From the NCBI GenBank assembly GCA_023131225.1, contig JAGLZW010000037.1, forward strand, positions 1 through 43,611: a stretch of 43,611 bases of DNA, written 5' to 3'. How positions within the stretch are numbered: the first letter of the stretch is position 1; every line of letters begins with the position of its first letter. Made by a program: the position numbers and the translations under genes. This stretch comes from Candidatus Bathyarchaeota archaeon (GTDB lineage: Archaea; Thermoproteota; Bathyarchaeia; Bathyarchaeales; SOJC01). The notes below the pieces were generated by a model. That model ran no database searches. It was not told the DNA's origin and saw nothing but the letters and a program-made list of their open reading frames with translations. Below are positions 33,213 to 41,630 of the stretch, piece after piece.

Positions 33213-33653
33213 TTACAGAGCTCCGAATCGTTTTCTCATTGCTTCCCTAATCATTTCAGTATTTGCCTTTTCTTCATCTAGTATTTGCTCTCGGATGCGT
33301 TGAGCTGTATCAGCTTCAAGAGCTTCTGCTTCTAGGTTATATCTGTCAATACCCTTGTTGGTTTGCTCCATAACTTCTTTAACCCAATCAAGTTTTTCTT
33401 CAACATTGTCTGGTGAGGTTACAAGCCTAAGTTTATCACCCATCACGTAGAGTTTTCTATCCCACAGATGCCTGCTTGACTTCCATTCTCGTTCAAAGAT
33501 GTCCTGCCAAACGTGGTCAGGTGAAGAATCTAGAGGAAGATCGATTATGTAAGCGTTAGAAAAATAGCGATCTCTCTTTATATCAATTTTGTCAATGTCG
33601 ATGTGCTTCAAGAATTTTACTTTTTTAGCTACTTCCTTCATATTCACTCCCAA
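33213..33653 (-). CDS. hypothetical 146-residue protein
   Basis: No family is recognised. The first half is alpha/beta with a hydrophobic YIIDLPLDSSPDHVW stretch and RKLYVMGDKLRLVTSPDN, while the second half (from about residue 85) is a long charged helix likely to form a coiled coil. It starts MGVNMKEV; a second ATG at codon 5 is an alternative start. Its codon use looks like its neighbours, so it is probably a real core gene. Confidence 0.6.
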   Translation of the reverse strand: MGVNMKEVAKKVKFLKHIDIDKIDIKRDRYFSNAYIIDLPLDSSPDHVWQDIFEREWKSSRHLWDRKLYVMGDKLRLVTSPDNVEEKLDWVKEVMEQTNKGIDRYNLEAEALEADTAQRIREQILDEEKANTEMIREAMRKRFGAL

Positions 33654-33753
33654 TTGTTAATTGCTTTACTTTGCTTTAAATGTTCTATACCCATAGATCG
33701 TGGCTTTCGATGAACCGAAACTGGAGTATGTCCTTAATAGCCCATGAGTTGTT

Positions 33754-33780
33754 AGGGCCAGGCAGGGATTCGAACTTGGG
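33754..33780 (-). other. tRNA 3'-end-like fragment
   Basis: On the minus strand the stretch reads GTTCGAATCCCTGCCTGGCCC, which looks like a T-loop, the 3' half of a T-stem and the 3' acceptor strand of a tRNA. The 5' T-stem side does not pair and no D or anticodon arm is present. Such 21-nt tRNA tails are typical attachment-site remnants of integrated elements. Confidence 0.4.
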
Positions 33781-33859
33781 ATTACATATAGAAAATTGCT
33801 TCAAAAGTCTTATCAACAGTTCGTATACAGTTAGAACAATGATTATGGGAGGCAGAAAA

Positions 33860-34735
33860 GTGAGAATTAAGGCGCTTTCAATCCTTCTGCTGTTTGTACT
33901 GGCTACAAGCTTTTTTGCACTTGTGCAAGCTCGGCCGCAGACCCATCGAAAAGGCGCATCATCCATAGATTTTTACAAGACATCTCGTGGGAAACCTCCG
34001 AAACCTGGACGGCCTAATAAAGGGATTGCCACTGGGGTTGTTTCGGATCCTCCACCTGCAAGTGATAGATGGGCAGTTATCATAGGCATATCAGACTACA
34101 AGGGCGACGCGTATGACCTTGACTACTGTGATGACGATGCATGGGATTTCTATGATGCATTGGTTAGCAAGTACGGTTGGAGTTCCAGTAATATTAAGAT
34201 GTTAATTGATGGCCAAGCTACAAAGGCAAGCATTCTAGGTGCAATCGATTGGATGAGAACTAGGGAAGACTTGGGCGACGAAGTAGTGTTCTTCTACAGT
34301 GGACATGGCTCGGTAAGCAATCGTAATGCAGACAACGATCCTGAGCGGAAAGATGAATGTATAATTCCATGGGAAATCGAGTGGGACTACTATATTTGGG
34401 ATGGAGACCTCCAAGAAGAATTTTCCAGCTTCGAGTCCACACGCATCCTCTTTTACTTCGACAGTTGCTACTCAGGTGGCATGACAGATCTTGCTGGTAA
34501 CGGGCGTCTAATCTGCATGGCGTGCAAAGAAAGGCAATCTTCATGGGAGATGAGTGCTTACGAGAATGGCCAGTTCACTTACTATTTTGTTGATCAAGGC
34601 ATGTTGGCTGGCGAAGCAGATGCCAACAATGACAATGTTGTAACTTGCGAAGAGGCCTTCGACTACGCAAAAGCTAACTGTAAGAGTCAATCTCCTACTC
34701 CGAGCGACAACTTCGAGGATGACATGTTACTATAA
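33860..34735 (+). CDS. secreted caspase-like (metacaspase/C14-type) peptidase with EF-hand loop
   Basis: A clan CD cysteine peptidase. The first 25 residues (MRIKALSILLLFVLATSFFA, then LVQA) form a signal peptide, so it acts outside the cell. The caspase fold starts at RWAVIIGISDY. His149 in FFYSGHGS and Cys203 in FDSCYSGG are the catalytic dyad. Residues 254-265 (DANNDNVVTCEE) form a complete calcium EF-hand loop near the end. Acidic residues around Cys203 suggest Arg or Lys specificity as in metacaspases. GGAGG at 33848-33852 is spaced seven bases before GTG 33860, which decides that start. It neighbours dockerin-bearing secreted proteins, also calcium-dependent. Confidence 0.9.
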   Translation: MRIKALSILLLFVLATSFFALVQARPQTHRKGASSIDFYKTSRGKPPKPGRPNKGIATGVVSDPPPASDRWAVIIGISDYKGDAYDLDYCDDDAWDFYDALVSKYGWSSSNIKMLIDGQATKASILGAIDWMRTREDLGDEVVFFYSGHGSVSNRNADNDPERKDECIIPWEIEWDYYIWDGDLQEEFSSFESTRILFYFDSCYSGGMTDLAGNGRLICMACKERQSSWEMSAYENGQFTYYFVDQGMLAGEADANNDNVVTCEEAFDYAKANCKSQSPTPSDNFEDDMLL

Positions 34736-34779
34736 AATAAAAGGCTGCAGCAAGACCACAATCTCCCTTTTTTCTAATC

Positions 34780-34926
34780 ATGATAACATCTTTGAGAAAC
34801 TGTGAAAAAAAGTTTCGAACTATCAGCGACGTGAAGACGGGGCAGGCGGGGCTGACCTACGAGCAGAGGCGGATAAAGCGGGGGATAGAGAGGGGGCTTG
34901 TCAGGTTCGAGACGATCAGGATGTGA
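34780..34926 (+). pseudogene. GC-rich remnant of a foreign gene
   Basis: A 48-codon frame changes character midway: the start is AT-rich, then from 34828 it is GC-rich and encodes VKTGQAGLTYEQRRIKRG and VRFETIRM, the look of a C-terminal fragment. Base use is unlike the neighbours. GC-rich DNA continues to about 35010. Probably a remnant of an inserted element; no family is assigned. Confidence 0.4.
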
Positions 34927-34942
34927 GGAGCTCATCCGCTGA

Positions 34943-34958
34943 AATCAACCTACTGGAT
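34943..34958 (+). repeat. direct repeat, left copy
   Basis: AATCAACCTACTGGAT recurs as AATCAACCTACTAGAT at 36135-36150, one mismatch in 16. The copies bracket the dockerin-propeller gene (35096-36100) and both adjoin GC-rich patches. Confidence 0.5.
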
Positions 34959-35077
34959 CCTCCAAGGGGGCGGCCCGAGCCCTCGAGGCTATGTGCGCTC
35001 CGAAAACTTTCTTCTATGGTAAGGTTTCACAAGTTCTAAATGCTTGTTGTCCCATCTTATTATTGTAGAGGGAGTAA

Positions 35078-35087
35078 GGGAGGTGAT
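35078..35087 (+). promoter_or_regulatory. strong ribosome binding site
   Basis: GGGAGGTGAT is complementary to the 16S rRNA 3' end and is nine bases before ATG 35096. Confidence 0.6.
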
Positions 35088-35095
35088 ATAAGATT

Positions 35096-36100
35096 ATGAA
35101 ATTTCCATTTTCTACATTGGCAAACATATTTCTGGCGGGCATATTTTTGTCTTCTATGTTCTTGATAGGCATAACAACAAGTATCAACAGCTATTCAGCT
35201 CTGCCGGGTGAATATGATCCATGGTGTGACCTTAACGATGACGGCGACATCAACATATATGATATTGTTGACATCGCTGGCAGGTACGGTACCACAGGGG
35301 AGAACATAACGAAGGCATCAATTGAATACGACAGCGGATGGATAGACATAACCGACAAAGCAGGGCAATACTTCAACATAACCCACAACCTGAACAGCAC
35401 AGACATAATCGTAGACATCCAAGGGAAAACGACGATAAATGGCGGAGTTCATCAGAGATACCTTGGAGGAACTGACTATGTGCATGGGTGGAACAGAACA
35501 TATGGAGGAGCGAGCGACGATTACGTTGGTTTAACGAAGTGTCTAGTTCAAACATCCGACGGGGGATATGCAATGGCAGGCGGCTTCAACCACAGTTGGG
35601 AACCAATACCAAGCGGCGATGCTTGGCTGGTTAAGACGGATGCTGCTGGAAACATGCAGTGGAACAAAACATATGGAGGAACGGGGGATGATTGGGCTCA
35701 CTCCGTGGTTCAGACAGCAGACGGAGGATATGTAATGGCAGGTCTAACCGACTCTTTCGGAGCAGGCAGTTATGATTCTTGGCTTATTAAGACTGACTCG
35801 TTTGGAAATATGCAGTGGAATCAAACATATGGAGGAATAGGTTATGATACGGCGTGGACTGTCGTTCAAACAAGTGACGGAGGATACGCAGTAATAGGCG
35901 AGACAGGGTCTTTCGGTGCTGGAGGTTCTGACATGTGGTTGATTAAGACAGACTTGGCTGGAAATCCTTGCCCAAGTTTTAAGTTTGGTCTGGCTTGGAC
36001 CGATTCCACAAACGATACGATGACTCTGTGCAGGGGTGCGACCGACCCCTACTGGAACCATGTGCGAGTCCGCATCTGGAAAATCAAAGAAACCCCATAA
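35096..36100 (+). CDS. secreted dockerin plus three-repeat beta protein
   Basis: Residues 1-36 are a signal peptide or anchor. CDLNDDGDINIYDIVDIAG (44-62) is a dockerin-like EF-hand half-module placed at the N-terminus. A short linker domain follows. Then come three tandem repeats of 50-55 residues, each WNxTYGGxxxD, VVQTxDGGYxxxG, then WLIKTDxxGN, the DGGY beta-propeller-like type. Only three are present, too few for a whole propeller, so the gene may be shortened. The tail LAWTDSTNDTMTLCRG forms a final strand set. The protein belongs on the surface. Direct repeats flank it, and GC-rich remnants lie on both sides. Confidence 0.75.
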   Translation: MKFPFSTLANIFLAGIFLSSMFLIGITTSINSYSALPGEYDPWCDLNDDGDINIYDIVDIAGRYGTTGENITKASIEYDSGWIDITDKAGQYFNITHNLNSTDIIVDIQGKTTINGGVHQRYLGGTDYVHGWNRTYGGASDDYVGLTKCLVQTSDGGYAMAGGFNHSWEPIPSGDAWLVKTDAAGNMQWNKTYGGTGDDWAHSVVQTADGGYVMAGLTDSFGAGSYDSWLIKTDSFGNMQWNQTYGGIGYDTAWTVVQTSDGGYAVIGETGSFGAGGSDMWLIKTDLAGNPCPSFKFGLAWTDSTNDTMTLCRGATDPYWNHVRVRIWKIKETP

Positions 36101-36134
36101 CCCTTCCTTTTTTTGTGTAAGCAGAGCTTTCATG

Positions 36135-36150
36135 AATCAACCTACTAGAT
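36135..36150 (+). repeat. direct repeat, right copy
   Basis: AATCAACCTACTAGAT, second copy of the sequence at 34943-34958 with one mismatch. Confidence 0.5.
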
Positions 36151-36241
36151 TTTTTGATGCCAACCAGAGCATGCTACTGCCTCGGACTTTCCCTTAGGGG
36201 GCAATAAATAGCCCGACGCGCATGGTACCATATGGAGTGAT

Positions 36242-36559
36242 ATGTTCAAAATGAACAACAAGGTGTCTACCTGCCTTTACATTGACAGAGAGACGTTAGA
36301 GGCCGCGAGGCGGATCGGGCTCAACGTCTCGAGGGTCTCCGAGAACGCGCTGAAGGAGGCGATAGGGCTCCTGCAGGGACCGAAACGTGGGGCCTGCCCC
36401 GATGGCCTTTTGCGCTTGGAGGGCCGGGGCCGGGATTTGAACCCGGGCGCTAGGCTTCACAGGCCTATAGGCTACCAGGCTACCTCACCCCGGCCTCTAA
36501 TCAGTTATCAACCTTTTGATGTTTGCTGGTGCCTATTTACATTTTCTAATCAAGACTAA
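36242..36559 (+). CDS. ribbon-helix-helix (CcdA/CopG-like) protein, C-terminus runs into tRNA
   Basis: The first 42 residues form a ribbon-helix-helix domain: VSTCLYIDRETLEAARRIG, then LNVSRVSENALKEAIGLL, typical of archaeal CcdA-like antitoxins and plasmid or virus regulators. GGAGTGAT lies directly before ATG 36242. The sequence is GC-rich, unlike its surroundings. After residue 45 the frame continues through the tRNA-His gene in antisense (RGRDLNPG pattern), so that part is not native. No toxin gene follows. Probably the end of an inserted element, cut at the tRNA 3' end; expression of a shortened repressor is possible. Confidence 0.6.
   Translation: MFKMNNKVSTCLYIDRETLEAARRIGLNVSRVSENALKEAIGLLQGPKRGACPDGLLRLEGRGRDLNPGARLHRPIGYQATSPRPLISYQPFDVCWCLFTFSNQD
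36422..36495 (-). tRNA. tRNA-His (GTG)
   Basis: Full cloverleaf on the minus strand. The acceptor stem is GCCGGGG paired with CCCCGGC; G-1 (base 36495) is encoded and pairs with C73 (36422), the identity mark of tRNA-His. The anticodon arm is TAGGC, loop CTGTGAA, GCCTA, giving anticodon GTG. The variable region is four bases, and the T arm is CCGGG, TTCAAAT, CCCGG. There is no intron. Its 3' end faces the GC-rich ribbon-helix-helix gene, a common place for element insertion. Confidence 0.95.
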
Positions 36560-36594
36560 CCATTCTCTTGAACAACAAAAAAGTTTGAACGAAG

Positions 36595-37085
36595 CTACCA
36601 GCTTTCCCCGTAGTTTCCAGCTGCAACCACTATGTCGTAAATGTCTACGTCTCCGTCACTGTGAACGTTACGGTTAGCAATGTATCTTAAGGTTACTTCT
36701 GTGCGCGTAGAATTGGGGCCATAGGGTTGTTGTATGGCGTTCTTTGCTGTTTTTTAACTTGATGAAATATGCTAGAAGGCTTGCCCCGACTACAGTTATT
36801 ATCACTATCATGGCTACAATCCATAGTGGAAGAGGTTTTTGGGTTTCTATGCTGAAATAAGCCATTTCAGAAGCCCCAGTATTTCCGGCTAAGAAAACCC
36901 TAATCCTTCAAGCTTCAGCAATTCCAACAGCCTTTCAACGCCCTTCACCGTCACGCACCCCCCTAAAATTGACACTTTTTATCAAATTGAAGTCTATTTC
37001 CTCTGGTTCTCCCTGCACCTTGGAGAAGCTGAACACCACTAGCAGCAAATTCAGTCAGCAAGCTGCCCCCTGAGACACCTCGAAG
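36595..37085 (-). pseudogene. decayed membrane-anchored dockerin protein
   Basis: On the minus strand, several frames join into the remains of one secreted gene. From high to low coordinates: KVQGEPEEIDFNLIKSVNF; a shifted frame with VERLLELLKLEGLG; another shift with AGNTGASEMAYFSIE and the membrane helix LWIVAMIVIITVVGASLLAY (around 36800) plus a Lys-rich anchor; then near 36680-36595 DGDVDIYDIVVAAGNYGESW and TAG. The last piece matches the end of the 37178-40609 protein (DGDIDIYDIVAAANNYGESW). At least two frameshifts separate the parts, so it is not functional. Confidence 0.6.
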
Positions 37086-37177
37086 AAAAAAGACACCAAC
37101 CAATAATCAGTATCTTCAGTGAATAAAATCTTTGCGATGATGCATTAGAAAAAAGGGGAAAATGGTTTGTTAGGCAG

Positions 37178-40100
37178 CTACCAGCTTTCTCCATAGTTGT
37201 TCGCTGCTGCTACTATGTCGTAGATGTCAATATCGCCATCGCCATCTATGTCACAGTTGGGATCATACAGTGGATCTGGCTTTAAGACGCCATAAATGCC
37301 AGCCATTTGAACAATGTCATAGATATCTACGTCGCGGTCTCCATCAACATCGCCTGGCAGAGTTACAATGACCCAGCCGTAGACCATTGAGTCGTCTGCT
37401 GTGGCGCTTATAATGTAGTTTCCTTTTGCCTCGCCTGTAGTGTTCCATGTGAAGATGACAATCGTGGAGGTTTCGGCTGTTAGAGTTACATTCTGTAGGT
37501 CTACGATGACTTCGTCTCCGAGGAGGATTTCATTCTGATCTGCGTAAACAGTGACGTTGAAGGTTTTGGTGAAGTTACCTTGATTGTAAATTGTCACGTT
37601 GAAGGTTGACGTGTATCCTTGCCCTATGACAGTTTTTAGGGATGAGACATTTTCTAAAATCGCGTCTGGAGTTGCTTGTTGGATACTTATTTCATGCGTG
37701 CTTAGTGTGATTTCAAAGTAGACAAAGTAGTGGGTACCATTGGTTGTGATTATGGGGAATGGTGGATAAGTAAGCCTAGAACCGTCGACGAATACTTTGA
37801 TTTCTGTTGTGTTTAATACTACTGGAACGGTAGAATTCACATATGCCGTTCGTCCTTCAGGTCCTGAAGTCGTGAATCGTAAGGAGCTCCGTGTAGCTCT
37901 GATTTTAGTAAGAGTTGCGTCACTCTCCACAGCTATATCATGCTCTTGACCACCTACTTTAACGACGACCGTGTATTCAACAGGCTCTACTGTAATCATG
38001 TCATCTATCAAAATGTTGTCCCACAAGCTCCTTTCGTAGTCAACGGGACCTGCATATGCACTTATAGTGTAACTTCCCGTGAATCCTGTTGTATCCCACG
38101 TTAACTCTAGGGTGGTGTCTTCTCCACTTGACAATGTAACTTCAGTCATGGTCACTTCAGCCTCGTTGGCGTGAACACTAACATCAAAAGTCTCAGTGTA
38201 GTCTCCCGGGTTTTCCACTGTTATGCTGATAGACACTATGGTTCCAGATGTGACCTCTGTTTGAAGAGGCGTGACATCAACGAGAGTGACATTATGATAC
38301 TCAGCATTCGATGACATTGCAGCCACCACTACGGCAGCGTCAAATTCGTCAATGACACCGCCAAAGGGGAACAAATCAGCTCCTGGAAACCAGCTCGGGT
38401 CAGGAATCCTTATTCCTTGGCTGCCGTAAGCACTCCCTAATATCACGAGATCAAATGCATCCACTTTGAACTCGCCATTAGGCTTTCTGACAAAATCAAT
38501 CTCGCCTAGCACTGGTGTTTCCATCCAGTAGTGTGGGTTTTTCTTCAGGTCCAAGCCGCCGCCTACTCCCGGTGCAAAGCCTGTTACATAGTACATACCG
38601 CATCCTTCTAGGATAGTGTTCCATGGCTGGTTGTTCGGTGTGTATCCGTAGGGATTGCCGACAGCTAGGTAGGTGACTGTTATGGCTTGGCCATAGTATG
38701 TTGGGTTGATTATTCGTATGTCAGCCGCGTTCGTGCTCAAGTCAGACATGTATATGTCGTAGTCTACGCCGAGAGTTAGTGGTGTGGCGCCTGCTGCTGC
38801 GCTTTTAACCCAGAACACTTTGTCGGTTGTGCCTAGGTAGCCAGTGGTCGCGTCTGCAGTTAAGGTTTCGGTGGTTTCTATGCTAATGCTGCCGGCTGTG
38901 AACCAGTCGAATGACTGGATGTATACGCTTCCTTGGTATGTGCTCCAGTATCCTGGAACGTTCCAGTAGTATTCAATGGTGCCCGCGTCGGGGATGCGGA
39001 GGGTCTTGATGTCTTGAACACCTGGGTTAATCCATGCATCTACCACTTGGTAGTAGTACCAAACGCTAGCGTAGATGTGAGTCGTGTTAACGTTTTCTCC
39101 TTGGTTGCCAGTTACTGGTTCAGTGAAGTAGCCGTCGCTTCTATAGGTCTTGGTGATATGCGATTTTGTCACGCTATCGTCTGGGTCTACCCAAGTGCTA
39201 GTTGTCCAACCAGTAATGAAGCCGGTTTGATCGTTGCTACTGTCATATGGTGGTGTCTCTATGCCGCTATCTAAGTTGAACCGGTCAAGGTTCTGATAGT
39301 CGCAGGACCAACCAGTTGAAGAAATGATGTTCATCGCTATTGGTGCATTGCAGAGTCCCAATCTGATGGGTTCATTAGTGGGTTGAGGTCTGCCGTTGAC
39401 TATGTCATAGCGGTAAGCATTCATGAATGTGTAGTCGTTTACTGGACCGACGCCCTCCATGTTGACGACGCCTAACAATTTGCTATTCCAAGCCCAGAAG
39501 CTCCGTGTACTCCACAACGGAATGTTGATAGCCATGTCAACGTGATAGCCTAAGGCCTTCTTTAAGGCTACCAGAGCTGTTGTATAGTCTGGCGGGAAGC
39601 GGGCGTCATACAAGTAGCTGTCAAGTATAGGGTAGTTACCAAGGTTGCTCTCGCTCTTGCCAGTGACGCAGTTTGGACCATTCGGGTACCAGAATAGGTC
39701 ATTGTACAGGTCGTAGCAGCTTATTGCCGGGAACCTTCCAAGGCTCCATCTACCCGTGTAAATGTGGTAGTCCCTGTTCACCATGACTTTGTTGTACAGT
39801 GAATTTAGAGCACCGTAAGTGGGGTTGCATGGAATACCCATTTTTAGCATGATGTCAAGCAGTATGTTTCCAGCATTAAACATTCTGAGATCGTCGTTCC
39901 TGATGCAGATCTCAATGTCATCCAAGTCTACGCCAGGCTTAGTCGGGTGATCGCTAGGATAAGTTCGAAGATACTCAGCTGACCAACTCAACGTATCGTC
40001 CCAGTCAGGATTCCACGTCGCACCTTGCACGTAGCCGGCTGCGTCTAAGAGAGTAGCAGCAGCGTCGGGGTTATACTCGTATGGATAAGTGCCATCTTCA

Positions 40101-40609
40101 TACCAGCGAGATTGATTTCTCCAGCCACGCCACCCGTACGCTATGGGCTGATCAATCCTGTCGGCAAATCCTCCACAACACTCAGTTACAAAGAGGTCTT
40201 TGGGGGTCATCAATGCAAGGGCTTTCCTAAAGTCCGCTCGTTTTACACCGAACAACGGCGACTCTATACCAGAAAGTGACTGGATAGTGTGATTGTTGTT
40301 CAAGTCAAACTCGCACATGCCTCGGTCTCCGACGTGAGCTAACACGATGTTAGCATCGTTGATTGCGTCCCCATACAGATCTGCTGTGAGTTCACATCCA
40401 ACGATGTCAATTAATCCAGCTTTTAATGCTCCATAAGCCTGTTCCACGTTAGTATAGTAGCGAATGATGAGGTCGTCAGTCCTAGGACCATTCACCGCTG
40501 TCACCGAAGAAGTTGGATGATTAGACATATCCAGTAGAGCCACAGAAAGCAGAAGAACGATTGTCAATCTACTTATAACCGATAGAATTTTTCCTTTGGT
40601 TCCTTTCAT
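37178..40609 (-). CDS. giant secreted family 5 solute-binding protein with CARDB and dockerin domains
   Basis: The 1143-residue product has a signal peptide (about 1-40). Its N-terminal 450 residues resemble oligopeptide-binding protein family 5: RTDDLIIRYYTNVEQAYGAL, ADFRKALALMTPKD, YPYEYNPDAAATLLDAAGY. An extended middle region follows with a degenerate dockerin-like KVDAFDLVILGSAYG (around 745-760). Two CARDB-like beta-sandwiches come next (about 790-880 and 985-1085, with VENPGDYTETFDVSVHA and IYNQGNFTKTFNVTVYA). The last 56 residues are a two-repeat dockerin (DGDRDVDIYDIV, DGDGDIDIYDIV). No permease or ATPase genes are near, so it may act as a surface peptide or glycan binder. AAGGAGAT lies before the ATG. 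Confidence 0.88.
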   Translation of the reverse strand: MKGTKGKILSVISRLTIVLLLSVALLDMSNHPTSSVTAVNGPRTDDLIIRYYTNVEQAYGALKAGLIDIVGCELTADLYGDAINDANIVLAHVGDRGMCEFDLNNNHTIQSLSGIESPLFGVKRADFRKALALMTPKDLFVTECCGGFADRIDQPIAYGWRGWRNQSRWYEDGTYPYEYNPDAAATLLDAAGYVQGATWNPDWDDTLSWSAEYLRTYPSDHPTKPGVDLDDIEICIRNDDLRMFNAGNILLDIMLKMGIPCNPTYGALNSLYNKVMVNRDYHIYTGRWSLGRFPAISCYDLYNDLFWYPNGPNCVTGKSESNLGNYPILDSYLYDARFPPDYTTALVALKKALGYHVDMAINIPLWSTRSFWAWNSKLLGVVNMEGVGPVNDYTFMNAYRYDIVNGRPQPTNEPIRLGLCNAPIAMNIISSTGWSCDYQNLDRFNLDSGIETPPYDSSNDQTGFITGWTTSTWVDPDDSVTKSHITKTYRSDGYFTEPVTGNQGENVNTTHIYASVWYYYQVVDAWINPGVQDIKTLRIPDAGTIEYYWNVPGYWSTYQGSVYIQSFDWFTAGSISIETTETLTADATTGYLGTTDKVFWVKSAAAGATPLTLGVDYDIYMSDLSTNAADIRIINPTYYGQAITVTYLAVGNPYGYTPNNQPWNTILEGCGMYYVTGFAPGVGGGLDLKKNPHYWMETPVLGEIDFVRKPNGEFKVDAFDLVILGSAYGSQGIRIPDPSWFPGADLFPFGGVIDEFDAAVVVAAMSSNAEYHNVTLVDVTPLQTEVTSGTIVSISITVENPGDYTETFDVSVHANEAEVTMTEVTLSSGEDTTLELTWDTTGFTGSYTISAYAGPVDYERSLWDNILIDDMITVEPVEYTVVVKVGGQEHDIAVESDATLTKIRATRSSLRFTTSGPEGRTAYVNSTVPVVLNTTEIKVFVDGSRLTYPPFPIITTNGTHYFVYFEITLSTHEISIQQATPDAILENVSSLKTVIGQGYTSTFNVTIYNQGNFTKTFNVTVYADQNEILLGDEVIVDLQNVTLTAETSTIVIFTWNTTGEAKGNYIISATADDSMVYGWVIVTLPGDVDGDRDVDIYDIVQMAGIYGVLKPDPLYDPNCDIDGDGDIDIYDIVAAANNYGESW

Positions 40610-41002
40610 TTTACTTATCTCCTTTCTCGGTCACTTTCTGCTCTACATCTTGAGCTAAGCAGTTTCCCGCTTCCCCGACTTTTGTCAAGGCTTAAATGTT
40701 AAAAGGGGAACCACAAGAATATCTCCCTTGTAAAGAGAGTGTTTCTTTTAATGATGTATTTATAATTTCTGGAACTTTCTTCTATGAGCTTTTTTATCGT
40801 CTTTATATTGTTTGCAACGTTTTTCACAATACTCTTCTGTATGTGCATTGTGAAAGCTCTCTAGAAGGGAATTTTTAGGTCGGTTCTGCAAGCAAAAAAG
40901 GGGGAAGATGCGGGAGATATCTCCACTGTGGCCTGAAATATTTCACCCGGCCACTTTTCACAGACTTTTTCCTGACTCCGACCACTTTTTAGACGGTTGG
41001 GG
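40610..41002. other. gap with duplicated palindromic repeat
   Basis: No reliable gene. It contains the ribosome site and promoter region of the solute-binding protein, a stretch of AT-rich DNA at 40730-40860, and GGGAAGATGCGGGAGATATC with the next five bases (40902-40925), repeated near 43452. The remaining 40926-41002 is downstream of the integrase stop. Confidence 0.4.
40902..40925 (+). repeat. 24-base repeat with palindromic core, copy 1
   Basis: The sequence shares 23 of 24 bases with 43452-43475. The core GGAGATATCTCC is a perfect palindrome. Both copies lie upstream (minus-strand sense) of genes for dockerin-bearing secreted proteins. Confidence 0.55.
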
Positions 41003-41345
41003 TTATTTGCGTTTTCGGAAGATTTTGCAGCCATCGTTGTATTCGCTAGTGACGTATTCAAAGCCTGCTTCGATTAGTGAGGCTGCTTCGCCGATGTTGC
41101 GGGTGACGCGGACGGTAAAGCTATCGTCGCAATCTTTGAATAGTTTTTGGTCTAGTTGAACATAAAGGAGTGTGTTGTCGCTTTTCTTGTGTCCGAGGAA
41201 CGCCATGATGTGTAAGAGGTCTTTGGTGCGGTGGTATTCCATGGTGGCTTTCCGATGCCGTAGAGTGTGAAAGCTTGTGTTTAGCAATCGGGATTCTGGA
41301 GTCTTGTGGCTAACTGTTTTCCTTTGTGTAGAATTGTTGTTTGAT
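41003..41345 (-). pseudogene. tyrosine recombinase (integrase), frameshifted C-terminal remnant
   Basis: The 94-codon last frame holds the catalytic end of a tyrosine integrase: SFHTLRHRKATMEYHRTKD (HxLRH with the second Arg), IMAFLGHKKSDNTLLYVQL (LGH His and nucleophile Tyr), then GFEYVT and KIFRKRK at the end. Just upstream another frame reads KGKQLATRLQNP, which the family expects to join directly to RLLNTSFHTLRH; one missing base near 41289 breaks it. Farther upstream the frame is ruined and the N-terminal half is absent. So it is inactive, a trace of an integrated element. Confidence 0.8.
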
Positions 41346-41630
41346 GTAGATTACGGTTTTTGAGGGAACACTCAAGCTCTATTGGCATAGAAACCGAACC
41401 GGTCTCATGCTGTTAGGGCAGATTTCAAATCTTGTGCATTCGTCACAAAATAGGGAGGGGGGGAGGGGAGGGGGGGGTCGGTGTCTCTGTCTTCCTGAAA
41501 TCCCCTGCACTATATACAAGAGCAATAGTTGTTAGGGTTAATGTGTATCGTTGTGAGCGCGGGAGATCAACGACTATTCATATTCAACTACAAAAGTTCT
41601 TCAATGTGCGTGCACCAAGAAAGAGCTAAT
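41346..41630. other. gap with G-rich tract
   Basis: Apart from the G tract at 41453-41477 and traces of integrase sequence at its left end, no gene is supported. Confidence 0.35.
41453..41477 (+). repeat. 25-base G-rich tract, possible G-quadruplex
   Basis: The run is G3 A G8 A G4 A G7: 22 Gs in 25 bases in an otherwise AT-rich region. It offers four or more G3 blocks with one-base spacers, enough for an intramolecular quadruplex, and could hinder polymerase or sequencing. Confidence 0.6.

Noticed and set aside
33754-33860. Complete tRNA gene on the minus strand
   Set aside because: Only a T-loop and 3' tail are present; the T-stem does not pair and no anticodon or D arm can be drawn.
36242-36421. 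Toxin-antitoxin pair
   Set aside because: The RHH domain looks antitoxin-like, but no toxin gene is adjacent.
40861-41061. 66-codon minus-strand frame after the integrase
   Set aside because: Overlaps the integrase end in another frame and the palindromic repeat; no family pattern.
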